A stretch of DNA of 64,000 bases from Kluyveromyces lactis (lineage: Eukaryota > Ascomycota > Saccharomycetes > Saccharomycetales > Saccharomycetaceae), in contig NC_006041.1 in NCBI RefSeq assembly GCF_000002515.2, forward strand, positions 2,108,001 through 2,172,000. Reading direction: 5' to 3'. The notes under the pieces are model-generated. The model saw only the letters and a list, made by a program, of their open reading frames with translations, ran no database searches and was not told the origin of the DNA. Each line of letters starts with the position of its first letter. The stretch's first letter is position 1. This document shows, piece by piece, positions 19,601 through 30,784 of this stretch. A program made the translations under genes and the position numbers.

Positions 19601-22600
19601 GATGTCTCGTTCGTTGCTTTGCTCAAATTCTTGTGTCAAATACTGGTCCACAACTGACGACCATTTTTCCTTTCCTAGGATACTACCCAATAGTAATGCC
19701 ATAGCATAATCTTTTAAAGCTAGAGAAAGATTTAAAGCATCGTCATGTGCGCCTGTTTGCAATAACGTTAAAACTCTAATCAAAGAATTGGCATCGAGTT
19801 TGTGAGCATTCGGGGCAGCAACCTTTGGAATGAACGGCTGAGACAAATAAGGAAGCAATATACTGGAATCGTAAATTATATTTGTCACAGCTTTTAAACT
19901 GTAGGATGGATCCAAACGCAGTTTTAAGAGCTCAAGCAAAATACAGGTATCATTCGCACCCTTTAGTTTCTTCTCTTCAATATAAGTATCTAGCCACTTA
20001 GCAATATCTTTGGATTTTGATTTTCCCTTGATTAGCGGACCCGGAAACTGTTCAAGAGTCTTGTCAAGAGTCAAAATGGAGTCGTTCGAAATAACATTAA
20101 TTGAATCTAGTTTGGGCTCCACCGCCGATATGTAATCTTGTGTATTCGGTATTCCTACCACTACCTTTGCTGATTTTCCCCAATGGAAAATTGGAAACTG
20201 ACGGCTTACAATATAAGAGCCATTCGCTTGAATCGATGGATTCCTCGATTGATCCATTATCGGAAAAGTAGACGCGATAGGTTGGTTTGTATTTTGCTGG
20301 GATGCATAGCCGTAGTTTGAGTCCACTTGGCTTCGAGGAAAACCAACAGGAATACCATTCAATTGCTGCTGTTGCTGCTGTTGCTGCTGTTGCTGCTGTA
20401 GTAGTTGTAGTTGTTGTAGTTGTTGTTGCTGTTGGTGTTGCTGTTGGTGTTGCTGTTGTTGTTGCTGCTGGAACTGTGGATGAACAGTTGGTGCATACTT
20501 ACTACTATGAGCATGGTGTGCCGGAGCATATATGCTGGAGTTTGAGCGGGCATGAGTTTTTTTGTTATTTGCTGTCGTTGACAAAGTAGGCGAGAGTACT
20601 GGAGGAACGTTATGGCTATCAAATGTTGTTTGTAAATGATCTGTTGCCGTTGGAGCAGCAGTACTCAAATGCTGCGGTGGGAAACTATAGATATTGGATT
20701 CCGTAGAAGGAACACCTGGTATAGGTGGAATATGCCCAGGGTTGAACGAACCAGCACTATCTGCGGACGCATTTGTGAGTACTCTATTTCTCCTTGGTTG
20801 AGCCGGCTGGTACGGTGTTTCTTTGATAGAACTGGACGCCGTAGACTTTAGAGATGGAGTGTATGGATTGTGGGCAATGGTACCCACAGGTGAAACTATT
20901 GTATTCCTAGGAGGTGCAGAGAGGATGTTGGCCTGTAGGTTTTGGCCTTTGGAGGGAACATTATTAATGCCATATGCAACAGAATTTGGAGCAATTGTTG
21001 GATTGACTACTGCCACATTCTTCTTCGGTGCGTACGGATTGACTGGTGGGTCAATGCTTGTTCTCCTGGATTGAGCAGCAATTGGTTGTGAAGGCAAAGC
21101 AGAGCTCCCGCTAAAACTGTTTTGCGAAGCAATTCTAATAGGTGCCGCTCTTGTGGGTTTCAATTCAGGAATAGGTAATTCGGCGTAAAAGGGCTTTTGT
21201 GGGGCTTTTGTGTTATTTGGCTGCGGTCTTACAGGGGGTTGAATCAAAGGCTTTTCGGATGCTACACTGGAAAAAGAAGGCTGCCTTATTGATGGGAGAG
21301 GGCTCGTAATGTGCATCGGTTTCCCTCTTTTTATCTCCTGTTTAACTAAGTCTAGAGGGAAATCATAAGCATCGGTTCTATGCTTCGCCTCATCAAGCTT
21401 TTTATGCAATTCATTCACATCTGACACAGAAGACTGTGAAGAGTTGGAATTATTGATTAACTTCGGTTTCACGATACCAGGGGCCACTGAAGCTGGGACA
21501 GTGGAAGCAACTGGGTAAGTGTATGAGGAGGGATTTTGTGGGAAACTAGGTGGTTGACCAGAAACGCTGTTGGAGAATGAAGATGCCTGAGGTGAATAAG
21601 GATTGGATTGGGGATGATACGAATGTTTCACTGACTGTGGCACTGGCGATGATGCTGAAGGTAGGTAGCTCTTCTTTGGGGCCTGCGCGGTTTGAGGCTG
21701 TGGTACAATTACTTCTTCATCAGAATCTAATAAGCTCTCGTCATCGTCCAATAAATCATCATCATTCTCCAAAAATGAGAATTTCGTCGCTTCTTCAGAA
21801 GGAGAAGGTATTTCTTGTGTATTGCTTTGATCATTCAGCCAAGAAAGCCCTTCTTTTGCTCCGTCATCACCTTCGCTATTGAAAAGATCAGTATCTTCAT
21901 CACCCGTTGCTTTCTCAATGGCATCATTAACAGGTTGTACTGGAGAAGAATTCTCTCCTGAAACAAGCTCCGTCGGTGTAGCTTCATGTTCCATACCCTG
22001 TGTGTCGTTATCGGAAGTTAAATAGTCATTATCATCGTCTAGAAGAGCATCAAGTGTCACCATGTTCGGTGCTTTTCTGCCGTCATTCACCTGGGATAAT
22101 GGCTCATTAAAGTTTTCAATAGTAGCTACTTCTCTCTCGGACTGATCCAATTGTACTGTATTCTTTTCATCGTGAAGTAAAGGAGGGAATTGTTCTTGCT
22201 GATCGTAATCATTAATACTTTCCTGTTGTGGCAGTTCCCGACCGACCTCTGCAGAAATACTGGGCAATTCTTCGGCTATTATCTGATCTTGCCAAGGCAG
22301 TCCCTCCGTTTGTACCGTGTCGTCATTGCCAAATAATTCTTCAACGGGATCATTAATCACAGAAGGTTGAGCTTCAACTGGCATACTTCCTATAACTGAG
22401 TCGGGCGCTTTTTCAGAAGCAGTAATCTCATTTGAAACGTGCTGCGCATTATTAAGAGTACCGACATTCCCAACGTTAGCATCATTGGTAAATGCTGCAG
22501 CGACAACCGGTACATCTGGAGCTTGTTCCTTAACAATGGAATCGAACACTGCAGCCTCATTTGCAATAGTGTCATTATTTTCTTGTTGGAACAAGTCAGA

Positions 22601-22870
22601 TAAATCGTTGTGCTCTGGTACAGCGTCTGGAATGGCTTCAGTATGAACCAATTGCGGTGTATCTGCTTGTGAAGCCTCTGACTGCGGCGATACTTGTGCA
22701 TTAACCGACCTTACAGAGCCAATTGCCTCGGCAGAAGACTCTAAATGAACATCTGTGGTCTGCGGTACAATCGCAGATTCATCTGCCGAGCCATTAGAAG
22801 CATGTAGCCTTTTCTGCTTTAGCTTAAGCTTCTTCTTCTGATTCTTCCTTTTCTTAGCGTCTGGGCCCAT
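16622..22870 (-). CDS. SEC16: Sec16, COPII coat scaffold at ER exit sites
   Basis: A 2082-aa protein (2195 in S. cerevisiae). Sec16 organises COPII assembly at ER exit sites by binding Sec23, Sec24, Sec31 and Sar1. The basic N-terminus ([17 protein letters not shown], residues 5-21) matches yeast Sec16. It is followed by long disordered acidic and proline/serine-rich regions. A poly-glutamine tract lies at about 800-835, encoded by a CAG/CAA run. The folded central conserved domain covers about 880-1260. The C-terminal Sec23-binding part contains [10 protein letters not shown] near 1913 and a hexaproline near 1962. It is divergent from ELP3. Confidence 0.97.
20365..20472 (-). repeat. CAG/CAA tract coding poly-Gln in SEC16
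   Basis: A trinucleotide repeat, interrupted by CAT, CTA and CTT/TTG codons, encoding a Gln-rich stretch with scattered His and Leu. It stays in frame and is probably length-variable between strains. Confidence 0.85.
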
Positions 22871-23459
22871 AACTGCTTTAACTTCTTCTTCTCAACAAGC
22901 TATTACAATTCCCGATCAGAAAAAAGAAAATAGATAAAACTGGTACACAATAAGAGCACCAGTGAATTTAGTAACTGGTCGTTAACGCCTGATTTCCAAG
23001 TGCTGTAGAACGTCTATTCTTTGCCTTTTTTTCTTTCTGTTTCCGTTCTATTTACGATGTGATTTGTTCAGTATTTATTAATCTGCCGTTTGCATATTCA
23101 AATCTTTGGAATCATACTGTAAACACGAGAGGGAAAGACAGTTTATTCAAGGTCATGTGGTACGGATATTTAATTACCCGGACAATTAATTTTCTTAACA
23201 GCTTGGCCAAGATACTAAATGGCTAACGGTTTACTATGACGGTAAAAGAAAAAAAGACTGAAATTCGATAAAAAAAATCATCTTCCAGCGATGAGATGTG
23301 ATGGGATGAGATGAGATGAGTTTTAGCTGTAACTCTGAGTGGGCTCGGTTAACTTGTAGTGCTCTGTACTTTGAATATTTGGAAACAGTTGGTCGGCTAG
23401 TTTGGTTCAACTGTGAACAGAAGTATTTCACGGAGGAAACTAGGATAAATCGATAAGTA
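22871..23459. other. SEC16 / ELP3 divergent promoter
   Basis: A 589-bp bidirectional promoter region. Its distinguishing element is the GATGAG array at 23288-23320, listed separately. I see no RNA gene. Confidence 0.5.
23288..23320 (+). promoter_or_regulatory. PAC-like GATGAG array upstream of ELP3
   Basis: Begins with a perfect PAC box GCGATGAGAT and continues as near-tandem GATG(A/T)G units. PAC boxes (bound by Dot6/Tod6 in S. cerevisiae) mark ribosome-biogenesis and RNA-polymerase I/III genes. It lies about 140-170 bp upstream of the ELP3 ATG. Confidence 0.5.
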
Positions 23460-25145
23460 ATGGGTCGCAAAGGTAAGGGTCCAAAGAATAATAAACAAAA
23501 GCTAGCTCCAGAGAAGGAACGGTTCTTGCAATGTTGTTCCGATATTACTATTGAGTTGATCAGTTCTTTAACTGGTGGTTCCAGCAAGGAGGTCAATTTG
23601 AATGGATTGATTACAAGGTACTCTAAAAGGTACAAGTTGAAGCAACAACCAAGGTTGACGGATATTATCAACTCTATTCCAGATCAGCATAAGAAATATT
23701 TATTACCCAAGCTTAAGGCTAAACCTGTGAGGACGGCTTCTGGTATTGCTGTTGTGGCTGTTATGTGTAAACCACACCGTTGTCCTCATATTGCATACAC
23801 TGGTAACATTTGTGTTTATTGTCCAGGTGGTCCAGATTCAGATTTCGAATATTCGACACAGTCGTACACGGGGTATGAACCAACATCTATGCGTGCTATT
23901 CGTGCTCGTTATGATCCATACGAACAAGCTCGTGGTAGAATAGAGCAGTTGAAACAGTTGGGTCATTCTATAGACAAGGTTGAGTATATTATCATGGGTG
24001 GTACTTTCATGTCCTTGCCTAAGGATTACAGAGAAGATTTCATTGTCAAATTGCATAATGCGTTGTCCGGCTTCAATGGTAATGATATAGATGAAGCTAT
24101 TCAATACTCTCAACAGTCTTTGACTAAATGTGTCGGTATCACTATCGAAACTAGACCTGACTACTGTACACAGACCCACTTGGATGATATGTTGAAATAT
24201 GGTTGTACGAGATTGGAAATTGGTGTTCAATCTCTATATGAAGACGTAGCCAGAGATACCAATAGAGGTCATACTGTTCAATCGGTTTGCGAAACATTTG
24301 CGGTCGCTAAAGATGCCGGTTACAAGATTGTTTCACACATGATGCCTGATTTACCAAATGTGGGGATGGAAAGAGATATAGAACAATTCAAAGAATACTT
24401 TGAAAATCCTGCTTTTAGAACAGATGGGTTGAAAATCTATCCAACTTTGGTCATCAGAGGTACCGGTCTATACGAACTTTGGAAAACTGGTAGATACAAG
24501 TCGTATAACGCGAATGCTCTCGTGGATCTAGTCGCACGTATCATGGCACTTGTTCCACCTTGGACAAGAATTTATCGTGTGCAAAGAGATATCCCTATGC
24601 CACTTGTTACATCTGGTGTCGATAATGGTAACCTAAGGGAATTAGCATTAGCAAGAATGAAGGATTTTGGTACCACATCAAGAGATGTCCGTACCAGGGA
24701 AGTCGGTATTCAAGAAGTTCACCATAAAGTTCAACCTGATCAAGTTGAACTTATTCGAAGAGATTATTATGCCAATGGTGGCTGGGAAACTTTCCTATCT
24801 TATGAAGATCCAAAACAAGATATTTTGATTGGTTTATTGAGATTAAGAAAGGCTTCAAAGAAATACACATATCGTAAGGAATTTACTTCACAAAGGACTT
24901 CTATTGTCAGAGAATTGCACGTGTATGGTTCTGTTGTTCCGCTACATTCAAGAGATCCAAGGAAGTTCCAACATCAAGGGTTCGGTACGTTATTAATGGA
25001 AGAGGCTGAAAAGATTGCTAGGGAAGAACATGGATCTGAAAAGATTTCTGTTATCTCTGGTGTTGGTGTCAGAAACTATTACGCAAAGCTTGGATATGAA
25101 CTGGATGGTCCGTACATGTCTAAAAGGCTATATCAGGAGTGTTAA
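23460..25145 (+). CDS. ELP3: Elp3, catalytic subunit of Elongator (tRNA wobble-uridine modification)
   Basis: A 561-aa protein (557 in S. cerevisiae). Elp3 makes the cm5 group on U34 of tRNAs such as Glu(UUC), Lys(UUU) and Gln(UUG). The radical-SAM iron-sulphur cysteines are C108, C118 and C121 within [14 protein letters not shown], the same numbers as in the yeast protein. The C-terminal acetyltransferase (GNAT) domain shows [13 protein letters not shown] and the [18 protein letters not shown] end motif. The N-terminus is basic, as in the family. Confidence 0.98.
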   Translation: MGRKGKGPKNNKQKLAPEKERFLQCCSDITIELISSLTGGSSKEVNLNGLITRYSKRYKLKQQPRLTDIINSIPDQHKKYLLPKLKAKPVRTASGIAVVAVMCKPHRCPHIAYTGNICVYCPGGPDSDFEYSTQSYTGYEPTSMRAIRARYDPYEQARGRIEQLKQLGHSIDKVEYIIMGGTFMSLPKDYREDFIVKLHNALSGFNGNDIDEAIQYSQQSLTKCVGITIETRPDYCTQTHLDDMLKYGCTRLEIGVQSLYEDVARDTNRGHTVQSVCETFAVAKDAGYKIVSHMMPDLPNVGMERDIEQFKEYFENPAFRTDGLKIYPTLVIRGTGLYELWKTGRYKSYNANALVDLVARIMALVPPWTRIYRVQRDIPMPLVTSGVDNGNLRELALARMKDFGTTSRDVRTREVGIQEVHHKVQPDQVELIRRDYYANGGWETFLSYEDPKQDILIGLLRLRKASKKYTYRKEFTSQRTSIVRELHVYGSVVPLHSRDPRKFQHQGFGTLLMEEAEKIAREEHGSEKISVISGVGVRNYYAKLGYELDGPYMSKRLYQEC

Positions 25146-25280
25146 ATATGAATCACAATTTTATCAATATTTATTGTTCAGAGGAGGAGTTTCTCGAATT
25201 ATTTTATGTACGTAGATATATAATCTATTTATTTGTTTTGCATTTGGTTCTATGTAATAACGCATTTTTTATCGGTTGGA

Positions 25281-26462
25281 TCAATAAATTCTGGCACTTC
25301 TCTCTTCTGCAACATATGGATGCTCTTTGTAATACTTCGCGATGTCAATAAAGGTTTGTTTTAAACGATCCAAACCTTCTTGGTCGATATTCTGGTAATG
25401 GAATGCTAGTCTGCCATCCCATAATCTAACATTATTCTTTTCCGCAAATTCCAACAAGAGCTTCAATGATATTTTTGACTTAGCTAAATCCACAAATATA
25501 AAATTTGTCTCAACAGGATGTTGTAAGACCAATTCAAACTGATACTGGTCCTTTAGTGTATGGAATAAATCTGTCCAAAACCTGCTGGTAGCCTTGTTAA
25601 CTTCAACAATCCTGTTCGGGAAGTTGAGATCAATACAGTAATTAGCAATCTTAGTGATAAACCCGGCTTGTCTTATACCGCCACCTTGTTGTTTCTGTAT
25701 GTGCCTAGCTTTCTTGATGAATTGAGACGACCCCACTAACACTGAACCAATTGGTGCTCCGATGGACTTAGAAAGACAGATCGAGACTGAGTCCACTAAT
25801 TTTGACACTTTTTGCATGTATTCTATTTCAGTCTCAAACTCCGAAGAGGAATTATTAGCGGCGGCGGTGGCGGCGGCAGCATTCCACAATCTTGCTCCAT
25901 CGAGATGAATTTTAATGTCTTGGGAATGAGCCCAGTCGCTGATTCTTTGAAGTTCAGTCAGAGGAAACAACATACCATGCAAGGTGTTCTCCAAGCATAT
26001 TAATCTTGTTGGAGCTAGGTGTATATCGCCTATGTCAGGGACATAATTCTCCTTTATATCTTCCAATGTTAAGTAACAGCCGTTACTTGCCATGGTAGGC
26101 ATTACCAAAGCTTGGGAAAGTACTGCAATCCCGGCACATTCATCAACAAAAATATGAGCTCGTTTATCACAAAGTACAGAGTAAGGTGGTGCGAAATTCA
26201 AGTGGGAGCGGACAGCTATTTGGTTTGCCAATGTTGTTGACATGCAAAACAAACCCTCTGATTTCTCGCCACTGTGAACCCTGCCACCAAGAATCTCGTC
26301 AGATAATCTAGCTTCCAATGAACACGTATCTGTATCTTCTAAATTGATAGTATCTCCCAATGAAGCATCGGTCACTTGGCTCCAGAAATCTTTTGTCGGT
26401 ATCGTGAATGTGTCGGATCTGAAATCCCCTGCAGAAGAAGTATACAAAGGTGGAATAGGCAT
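25281..26462 (-). CDS. Threonine-aldolase-family PLP enzyme (divergent Gly1 relative)
   Basis: A 393-aa protein from the ATG at 26462; an in-frame TTG lies 12 nt upstream. The family splits threonine (or allo-threonine) into glycine and acetaldehyde. The fold markers are clear: FRSDTFTIP near residue 14, RAH with the conserved His at 103, DGARLWNAAA at 188-197, and the PLP-binding Lys at about 232 in SICLSKSIGAPIGSVLVG. It differs from Gly1 in two places. The usual VYGED segment reads INLED near 39-43, and an Ala/Asn/Ser/Glu-rich insertion occurs at about 197-215, coded by a GC-rich GCN run. S. cerevisiae GLY1 is not at this locus, so this is probably a paralogue; its substrate is unknown. 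Confidence 0.8.
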   Translation of the reverse strand: MPIPPLYTSSAGDFRSDTFTIPTKDFWSQVTDASLGDTINLEDTDTCSLEARLSDEILGGRVHSGEKSEGLFCMSTTLANQIAVRSHLNFAPPYSVLCDKRAHIFVDECAGIAVLSQALVMPTMASNGCYLTLEDIKENYVPDIGDIHLAPTRLICLENTLHGMLFPLTELQRISDWAHSQDIKIHLDGARLWNAAAATAAANNSSSEFETEIEYMQKVSKLVDSVSICLSKSIGAPIGSVLVGSSQFIKKARHIQKQQGGGIRQAGFITKIANYCIDLNFPNRIVEVNKATSRFWTDLFHTLKDQYQFELVLQHPVETNFIFVDLAKSKISLKLLLEFAEKNNVRLWDGRLAFHYQNIDQEGLDRLKQTFIDIAKYYKEHPYVAEERSARIY

Positions 26463-26890
26463 ATTAGTACACAATTAACGACGGAGCCTTTGAAATAATT
26501 ATGATCTCTGACAATCTATTGCACTTCGTAGTATTGGTGCCGATCGATAGTATTTCTTTCATATGACTGTATTTAATGTCAGCTTTATGTTGCAACTTTC
26601 TGGTATCTTATATTTACTATTTTCATTTCTATATTTTCGTATGACATTATGCAGCCATATTAACTGTGGATACGAAGCTTGTCACGTAATTACAGTGATA
26701 TTCTATGCAAACCGCAGGTTATCCATGAAGAGGAAGATGAGTAAGTTATATAATAAAACAATAACTGCAACTAAGAGTGTTAATAACAGGAAAACTTTTT
26801 TTTTCTTTTAAATATGCGAGGTAAACTGATTCGCTCTCATAATATAAATAGGAACATGATGACTCAAGGTGAGTATGACAAGAACTATAA
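26463..26890. other. Upstream of the aldolase gene / downstream of the ceramidase gene
   Basis: A 428-bp interval with the aldolase promoter. I see a T-rich run ending near 26810 but no gene and no recognisable site. Confidence 0.45.
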
Positions 26891-27856
26891 TCATTCTGAT
26901 TTGCTTCTTTCTTCTAGATGATGGCATGTGGCTGTTACACATGATCCTAAGAATTCATGAGAAAATGGTGTGCTGATATGAGAAGTTTTGATGACCACTT
27001 CAGGTAGAACCTTCCATCTCCATATCATTTCGTATTCGTCACGTTTTCCATGAATGTATATTCTTAGGTATTCCAAATATACGATGTAGAAATAAACGCC
27101 GAGGCCAGTGAGTAAGTGCCACCATCCATGTAATTCTAGCAATACTCCTAGTGGTAACCTTAAATATGATCTTCTAATAGTGATCCAAAACTGACAGAAA
27201 TGAACATCAAGTTGCCAGACGAAATAACCAGCCAGAAATATGGTGATACCAAGTAACATAGCATTTTGTAGGTTACGTTTAGCAACCGGATCGTTTACAA
27301 ACTGTGTGGTGAGTTTGAAGGCAAACCAAATAACGATAGCGTTGATTAGAGCGTAACCAGCCTGATGGATCGTTGGATTCTTGAAAATGAGGTATATAGC
27401 CGTAAGTAAATTAGCACCCATAAAGATGGTTAATCCGACAGTCCATTGTTTTCTCCTGGTGGGAGACCTGATCCTCGACGTAGCTACATCAATCTCCTCG
27501 CAGAATATGCTCCATGCAGGAATGCAAGTAGCATAAACCATAGGTAACTCATCTAATAACTGGTACTTGTATTGCAAAGTCATATGGAATAACCAGGATC
27601 CGATCCCGACCAATCCAAAACCAGCACAAACCAACTTAAACCGGGTCTCTAGTTTATTTTTCCATGAAGAATACAACAGGTATAATGCTAGTAAAATAAA
27701 TCCACTATTAGTGAGTGTGTTTGACCATTCCGCTATATAGGGCGATATCACATAATTCTCCTCACACCAATCTATAGTAGAAGTAGGAGTACCCCAGAAC
27801 CCTGATTCTGGTGGTGTCGGATAATCTCTGAAGATTCCAAATAGATTCGGTGACAT
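26891..27856 (-). CDS. YPC1: Alkaline ceramidase (ancestor of YPC1 and YDC1)
   Basis: A 321-aa polytopic membrane protein of the alkaline ceramidase family, which hydrolyses (dihydro/phyto)ceramide in the ER and Golgi. The N-terminal GFWGTPTSTIDWCEENY is diagnostic. Likely zinc and catalytic residues by family analogy are H91 (SWLFHMTLQ), D102 (LLDELPM), H243 and H247 (ELHGWWHLLTG). About seven membrane spans can be seen. S. cerevisiae has two copies from genome duplication, YPC1 (YBR183W) and YDC1 (YPL087W); this single gene stands for both, so the symbol is shorthand. Confidence 0.94.
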   Translation of the reverse strand: MSPNLFGIFRDYPTPPESGFWGTPTSTIDWCEENYVISPYIAEWSNTLTNSGFILLALYLLYSSWKNKLETRFKLVCAGFGLVGIGSWLFHMTLQYKYQLLDELPMVYATCIPAWSIFCEEIDVATSRIRSPTRRKQWTVGLTIFMGANLLTAIYLIFKNPTIHQAGYALINAIVIWFAFKLTTQFVNDPVAKRNLQNAMLLGITIFLAGYFVWQLDVHFCQFWITIRRSYLRLPLGVLLELHGWWHLLTGLGVYFYIVYLEYLRIYIHGKRDEYEMIWRWKVLPEVVIKTSHISTPFSHEFLGSCVTATCHHLEERSKSE

Positions 27857-28582
27857 TTTTTTTGGTTTCCTTTGGTTGTCTTTATGGAGTGTATCGATTG
27901 TCCTTTGTGGTATTGATTGTGCGGTCTTTTAATATAGGTATACTGAGATTACTAATTTTTTTATTAGAACCGATACCCTATTTTAGAATGTCATAGGAAA
28001 TGTCCAAAATGGGACAGTAAGGATTTCCCAATAAGAAGCTTCACGTAAATCTAGGATGGACCACTTCCTTATATACGTTCAGTGATACCAACGAGAAATT
28101 GTTCTAGCATATATTCTGCACTTATATAGGAGAAAGAGCTTTAATAATATTTTTATATGCATCTTCATATCGATACTGTTTTGAAAACCCCATAGAATGC
28201 GGCTTATTAGAGATAAAGTATCGTTGTTTTCCACTATAGGGAAAAAAAGAACAAAGAATTTTGGATTGACCAGGTGACTTAAACGCTTGAACGAGGGACA
28301 TTCAAGGGGAAGAGCACCGTTGTTCAAATTAATCACTCAAAATGGTCCGATCATGGATTTGAAGAGCTCGTTCAATATTTTTTATGGCGGGGTTAATTTC
28401 TCTATAAGCGGTGGTAGAAAGACGGGGAAGGTGAAACGAGAAAGTGAGAATGCTAAGAAGTGAATTTTGTCTATTCTATAATTGATACAACTTTTACTTA
28501 CAACTGCTGCAACAAAGCAAATTCAAAGGGCATAATAGATGTAGGTAGTTTGCGTATATATTGTTTTGTTCTTTTTGGGAGA
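27857..28582. other. Ceramidase promoter and SDR 3' flank
   Basis: A 726-bp interval upstream of the ceramidase gene. A minus-strand ORF at 28079-28336 has no recognisable similarity and lysine/isoleucine-rich composition typical of AT-rich non-coding DNA. Nothing else is seen. Confidence 0.45.
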
Positions 28583-29425
28583 TCATAAGACACAGTAGGC
28601 ACCATCCACTAGTAGATCGGAACCGGTAGTGTATGTGGATGCATCCGAAGCGAAGTACAAGTATGCACCGACAAGTTCTTGGGGCAAACCTTCACGGCCC
28701 ATAGGGATCAACGAATGCCATTTGTTCTTCAAATCTTCGTCAACGAAGTTCGAAATTGGGGTAGCGATGTAACCTGGGGACACGGTATTGACACGAGCGA
28801 AGCCAGCCCATTCGACGGCCAAAGATTTAGCGAAATGGATGACACCGGCCTTGGCAGCATTGTAACAGGCTTGCAATTGAGGGATATTCACGATGTGACC
28901 AGACATCGACGCAGTGATAACCATGGACCCGCTTCCTTGGCGTTTGAATTGGGCACCCACGTACTTGGCACAGTAGTAAACACCATTGAAATCGGTATGG
29001 ATCACTTTGTTCCATTCATCGGTATCGGTCCCACTTTCCGCTGCTTCCACTAGCGGACCTTTAGTCCATGGAACACCAGCGTTGGCGATAAAAACGTCAA
29101 TCTTACCGAACTCTTGGATAACGTCTTCGATAGTTTTCTTTACTTTGGCTTCTTCGGTGACGGGACACTGGTATGCGACCACTTTCACGTTGTATTTAGC
29201 TGATAACTCCACAGCTCTTTCGACCAATGCGGCATTGGAATTATACCATACCGCAAGAGAGGCACCAGCTTGTGCAAGCCCTTCAGCCACGGCATACCCG
29301 ATACCAGAAGAGGCACCAGTCACGACAGCCACTTTCCCCTTCAAGGAGAACAGATCAAGTACGTTGCTGGCCAACTTTGGAGGCTCTTGAGGGGTAGGCA
29401 ATTCGGTAGCTAATGTATAGGGCAT
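28583..29425 (-). CDS. Short-chain dehydrogenase/reductase, sorbose-reductase (SOU1)-like
   Basis: A 280-aa classical SDR. The cofactor loop TGASSGIG is at 36-43, NAG at 115-117, and the catalytic residues are S173, Y188 and K192 (YNAAK). The N-terminal NVLDLFSLKGKVA and the segment NIPQLQACYN match the Sou1/Cpe1 carbonyl-reductase group of yeasts, NADPH enzymes that reduce L-sorbose, fructose to mannitol, or aryl ketones. The substrate cannot be told from sequence. In S. cerevisiae the corresponding place between the ceramidase and MADS genes is held by a different oxidoreductase (YPL088W), so this locus differs between lineages. Codon bias is strong, suggesting good expression. Confidence 0.88.
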   Translation of the reverse strand: MPYTLATELPTPQEPPKLASNVLDLFSLKGKVAVVTGASSGIGYAVAEGLAQAGASLAVWYNSNAALVERAVELSAKYNVKVVAYQCPVTEEAKVKKTIEDVIQEFGKIDVFIANAGVPWTKGPLVEAAESGTDTDEWNKVIHTDFNGVYYCAKYVGAQFKRQGSGSMVITASMSGHIVNIPQLQACYNAAKAGVIHFAKSLAVEWAGFARVNTVSPGYIATPISNFVDEDLKNKWHSLIPMGREGLPQELVGAYLYFASDASTYTTGSDLLVDGAYCVL

Positions 29426-30784
29426 AATGATAGTATGTTTCTTGGGTATTGTATATGTAGTTTCTTTAGTTTACTACTAATAATGCTCAACGTTCAAAGT
29501 TTGCAAACCGAAACATCCATCAGTTAAGTAAGATTATGCATCATGTCTGGTCTCTCTTTATATAATCTGGCATGGCTATGGAACACTTCAGAATTTGTTT
29601 TAAGTCAGTCAGCGTTTCTTGACAGTTTCATTAGGGGGAAAACAATTCGAATGCCTAAAAAATCGGGAAATCTCAACGAACCTTTCTACGTCCGTTGCTA
29701 CCAGTTGGAGAACGGATGAATATTGTTCGGTACCCATACCTAGTACCCAGTTCGGGGAAACGAAATACTGTAGCAAAACGCAGAAACGCGTCATGACCGT
29801 GTCCCAATGGTGTAAAGTTGGAAGAACTTGTTGCAATTCCATGACAGCAATATTTTCCGTGATATTTCTTGAGTTCGGTGCGCCGCTTTCTTAAGGGATT
29901 GTTATTGAATTACGTATTCAGAGAACAGAAACCGTCATGTCAATCTTTTTGTGGCAAAAAAAAAAAAAAAAAAACATGAAAACTAAAAAAACGTCAGTGG
30001 AGGAATGTTGAGTCACGTGCGGAGATCCAAGAATTTCCTTCGTTTGTGGTGTATGGGTGTTTATGTGTTGGCGATGGAGTACTACTTTCAAGAGAGAGCA
30101 CATTCGACTTACGACAGGCTGCTCAGCGTACCTGCCTCCGTGGCCACTTACGCTTATACCGTGGCTATTCAACACAGTGCAGAATACATTCGTACTCTCG
30201 TGCCTTCCCACTGGTTCATTGATCCGTGAAATATGTAATCATCGGTGAATGCAGATGAGTATATAGACAGTTGAAAAATTTATTTTTAGCAAGTGAAAGT
30301 TCTCTCCTTTACTACACACCATACTATCTGCCTAAGTAAAACTGTAGCCAAAGGAAACAAGTCGAGATATCATTCTAAATCATCGCTGTTTCGACCTCCC
30401 TCACTCCTCACTTTCTTTCACTTCAAAATCTCAGTGCATTATTGACAAAAACGCGCGTGCCAGCTATTAAATCGCTGTAATTACTACTATTGTTATTAAT
30501 ATTGATCTGTCTCTCTTCTTTTTTTTTTCATTTTCCGTACGTTATTAGTTGATTCAATCCGCTAGATTTCCCAACACAACAAGGGTTTACATATTCTATT
30601 ATCGGTTTACGTTGACGTTACTAAATTTGGGGATCTACATTCAAGACAGAATAGTGAAGCGTACTGAATTAGCAGGGTTAGGAATAATTGAGTTATAGGG
30701 TATCGTTTTCGATTCTGATATTCTTTCGTTGTTTATTTTCCCATCGCCACAAGTTTTCATAAGACCTCTTTCTTTTAGCATACG
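29426..30784. other. SDR / RLM1 divergent intergenic region
   Basis: A 1359-bp region between divergent genes. It contains a 19-nt poly-A run (29956-29974), an E-box CACGTG at 30014-30019, and the candidate small ORF at 30005-30229 listed separately. From about 30420 to 30780 it is pyrimidine/AT-rich promoter sequence for the MADS gene. Confidence 0.5.
30005..30229 (+). CDS. Candidate small protein gene, 74 aa, function unknown
   Basis: An ATG-started frame of 74 codons with about 50% GC, higher than the flanking DNA and with balanced amino-acid use. The basic start (RRSKNFLR), a hydrophobic/aromatic segment (LWCMGVYVLAMEYYF, residues 15-29) and a second amphipathic stretch (VATYAYTVAIQHSAEYI) suggest a small membrane or mitochondrial protein. 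I recognise no homologue. Overlapping frames on both strands are also open, and an E-box lies at its 5' end, so it may instead be GC-rich promoter DNA. Confidence 0.4.
   Translation: MLSHVRRSKNFLRLWCMGVYVLAMEYYFQERAHSTYDRLLSVPASVATYAYTVAIQHSAEYIRTLVPSHWFIDP

Noticed and set aside
20287-20622. Ala/Val-rich and Asn/Ser-rich frames opposite and beside the SEC16 poly-Gln tract
   Set aside because: They are other-frame readings of the CAG/CAA repeat inside a clear SEC16 coding region.
28079-28336. 85-codon minus-strand frame upstream of the ceramidase gene
   Set aside because: No similarity, AT-driven composition, and located where a promoter and 3' flank are expected.
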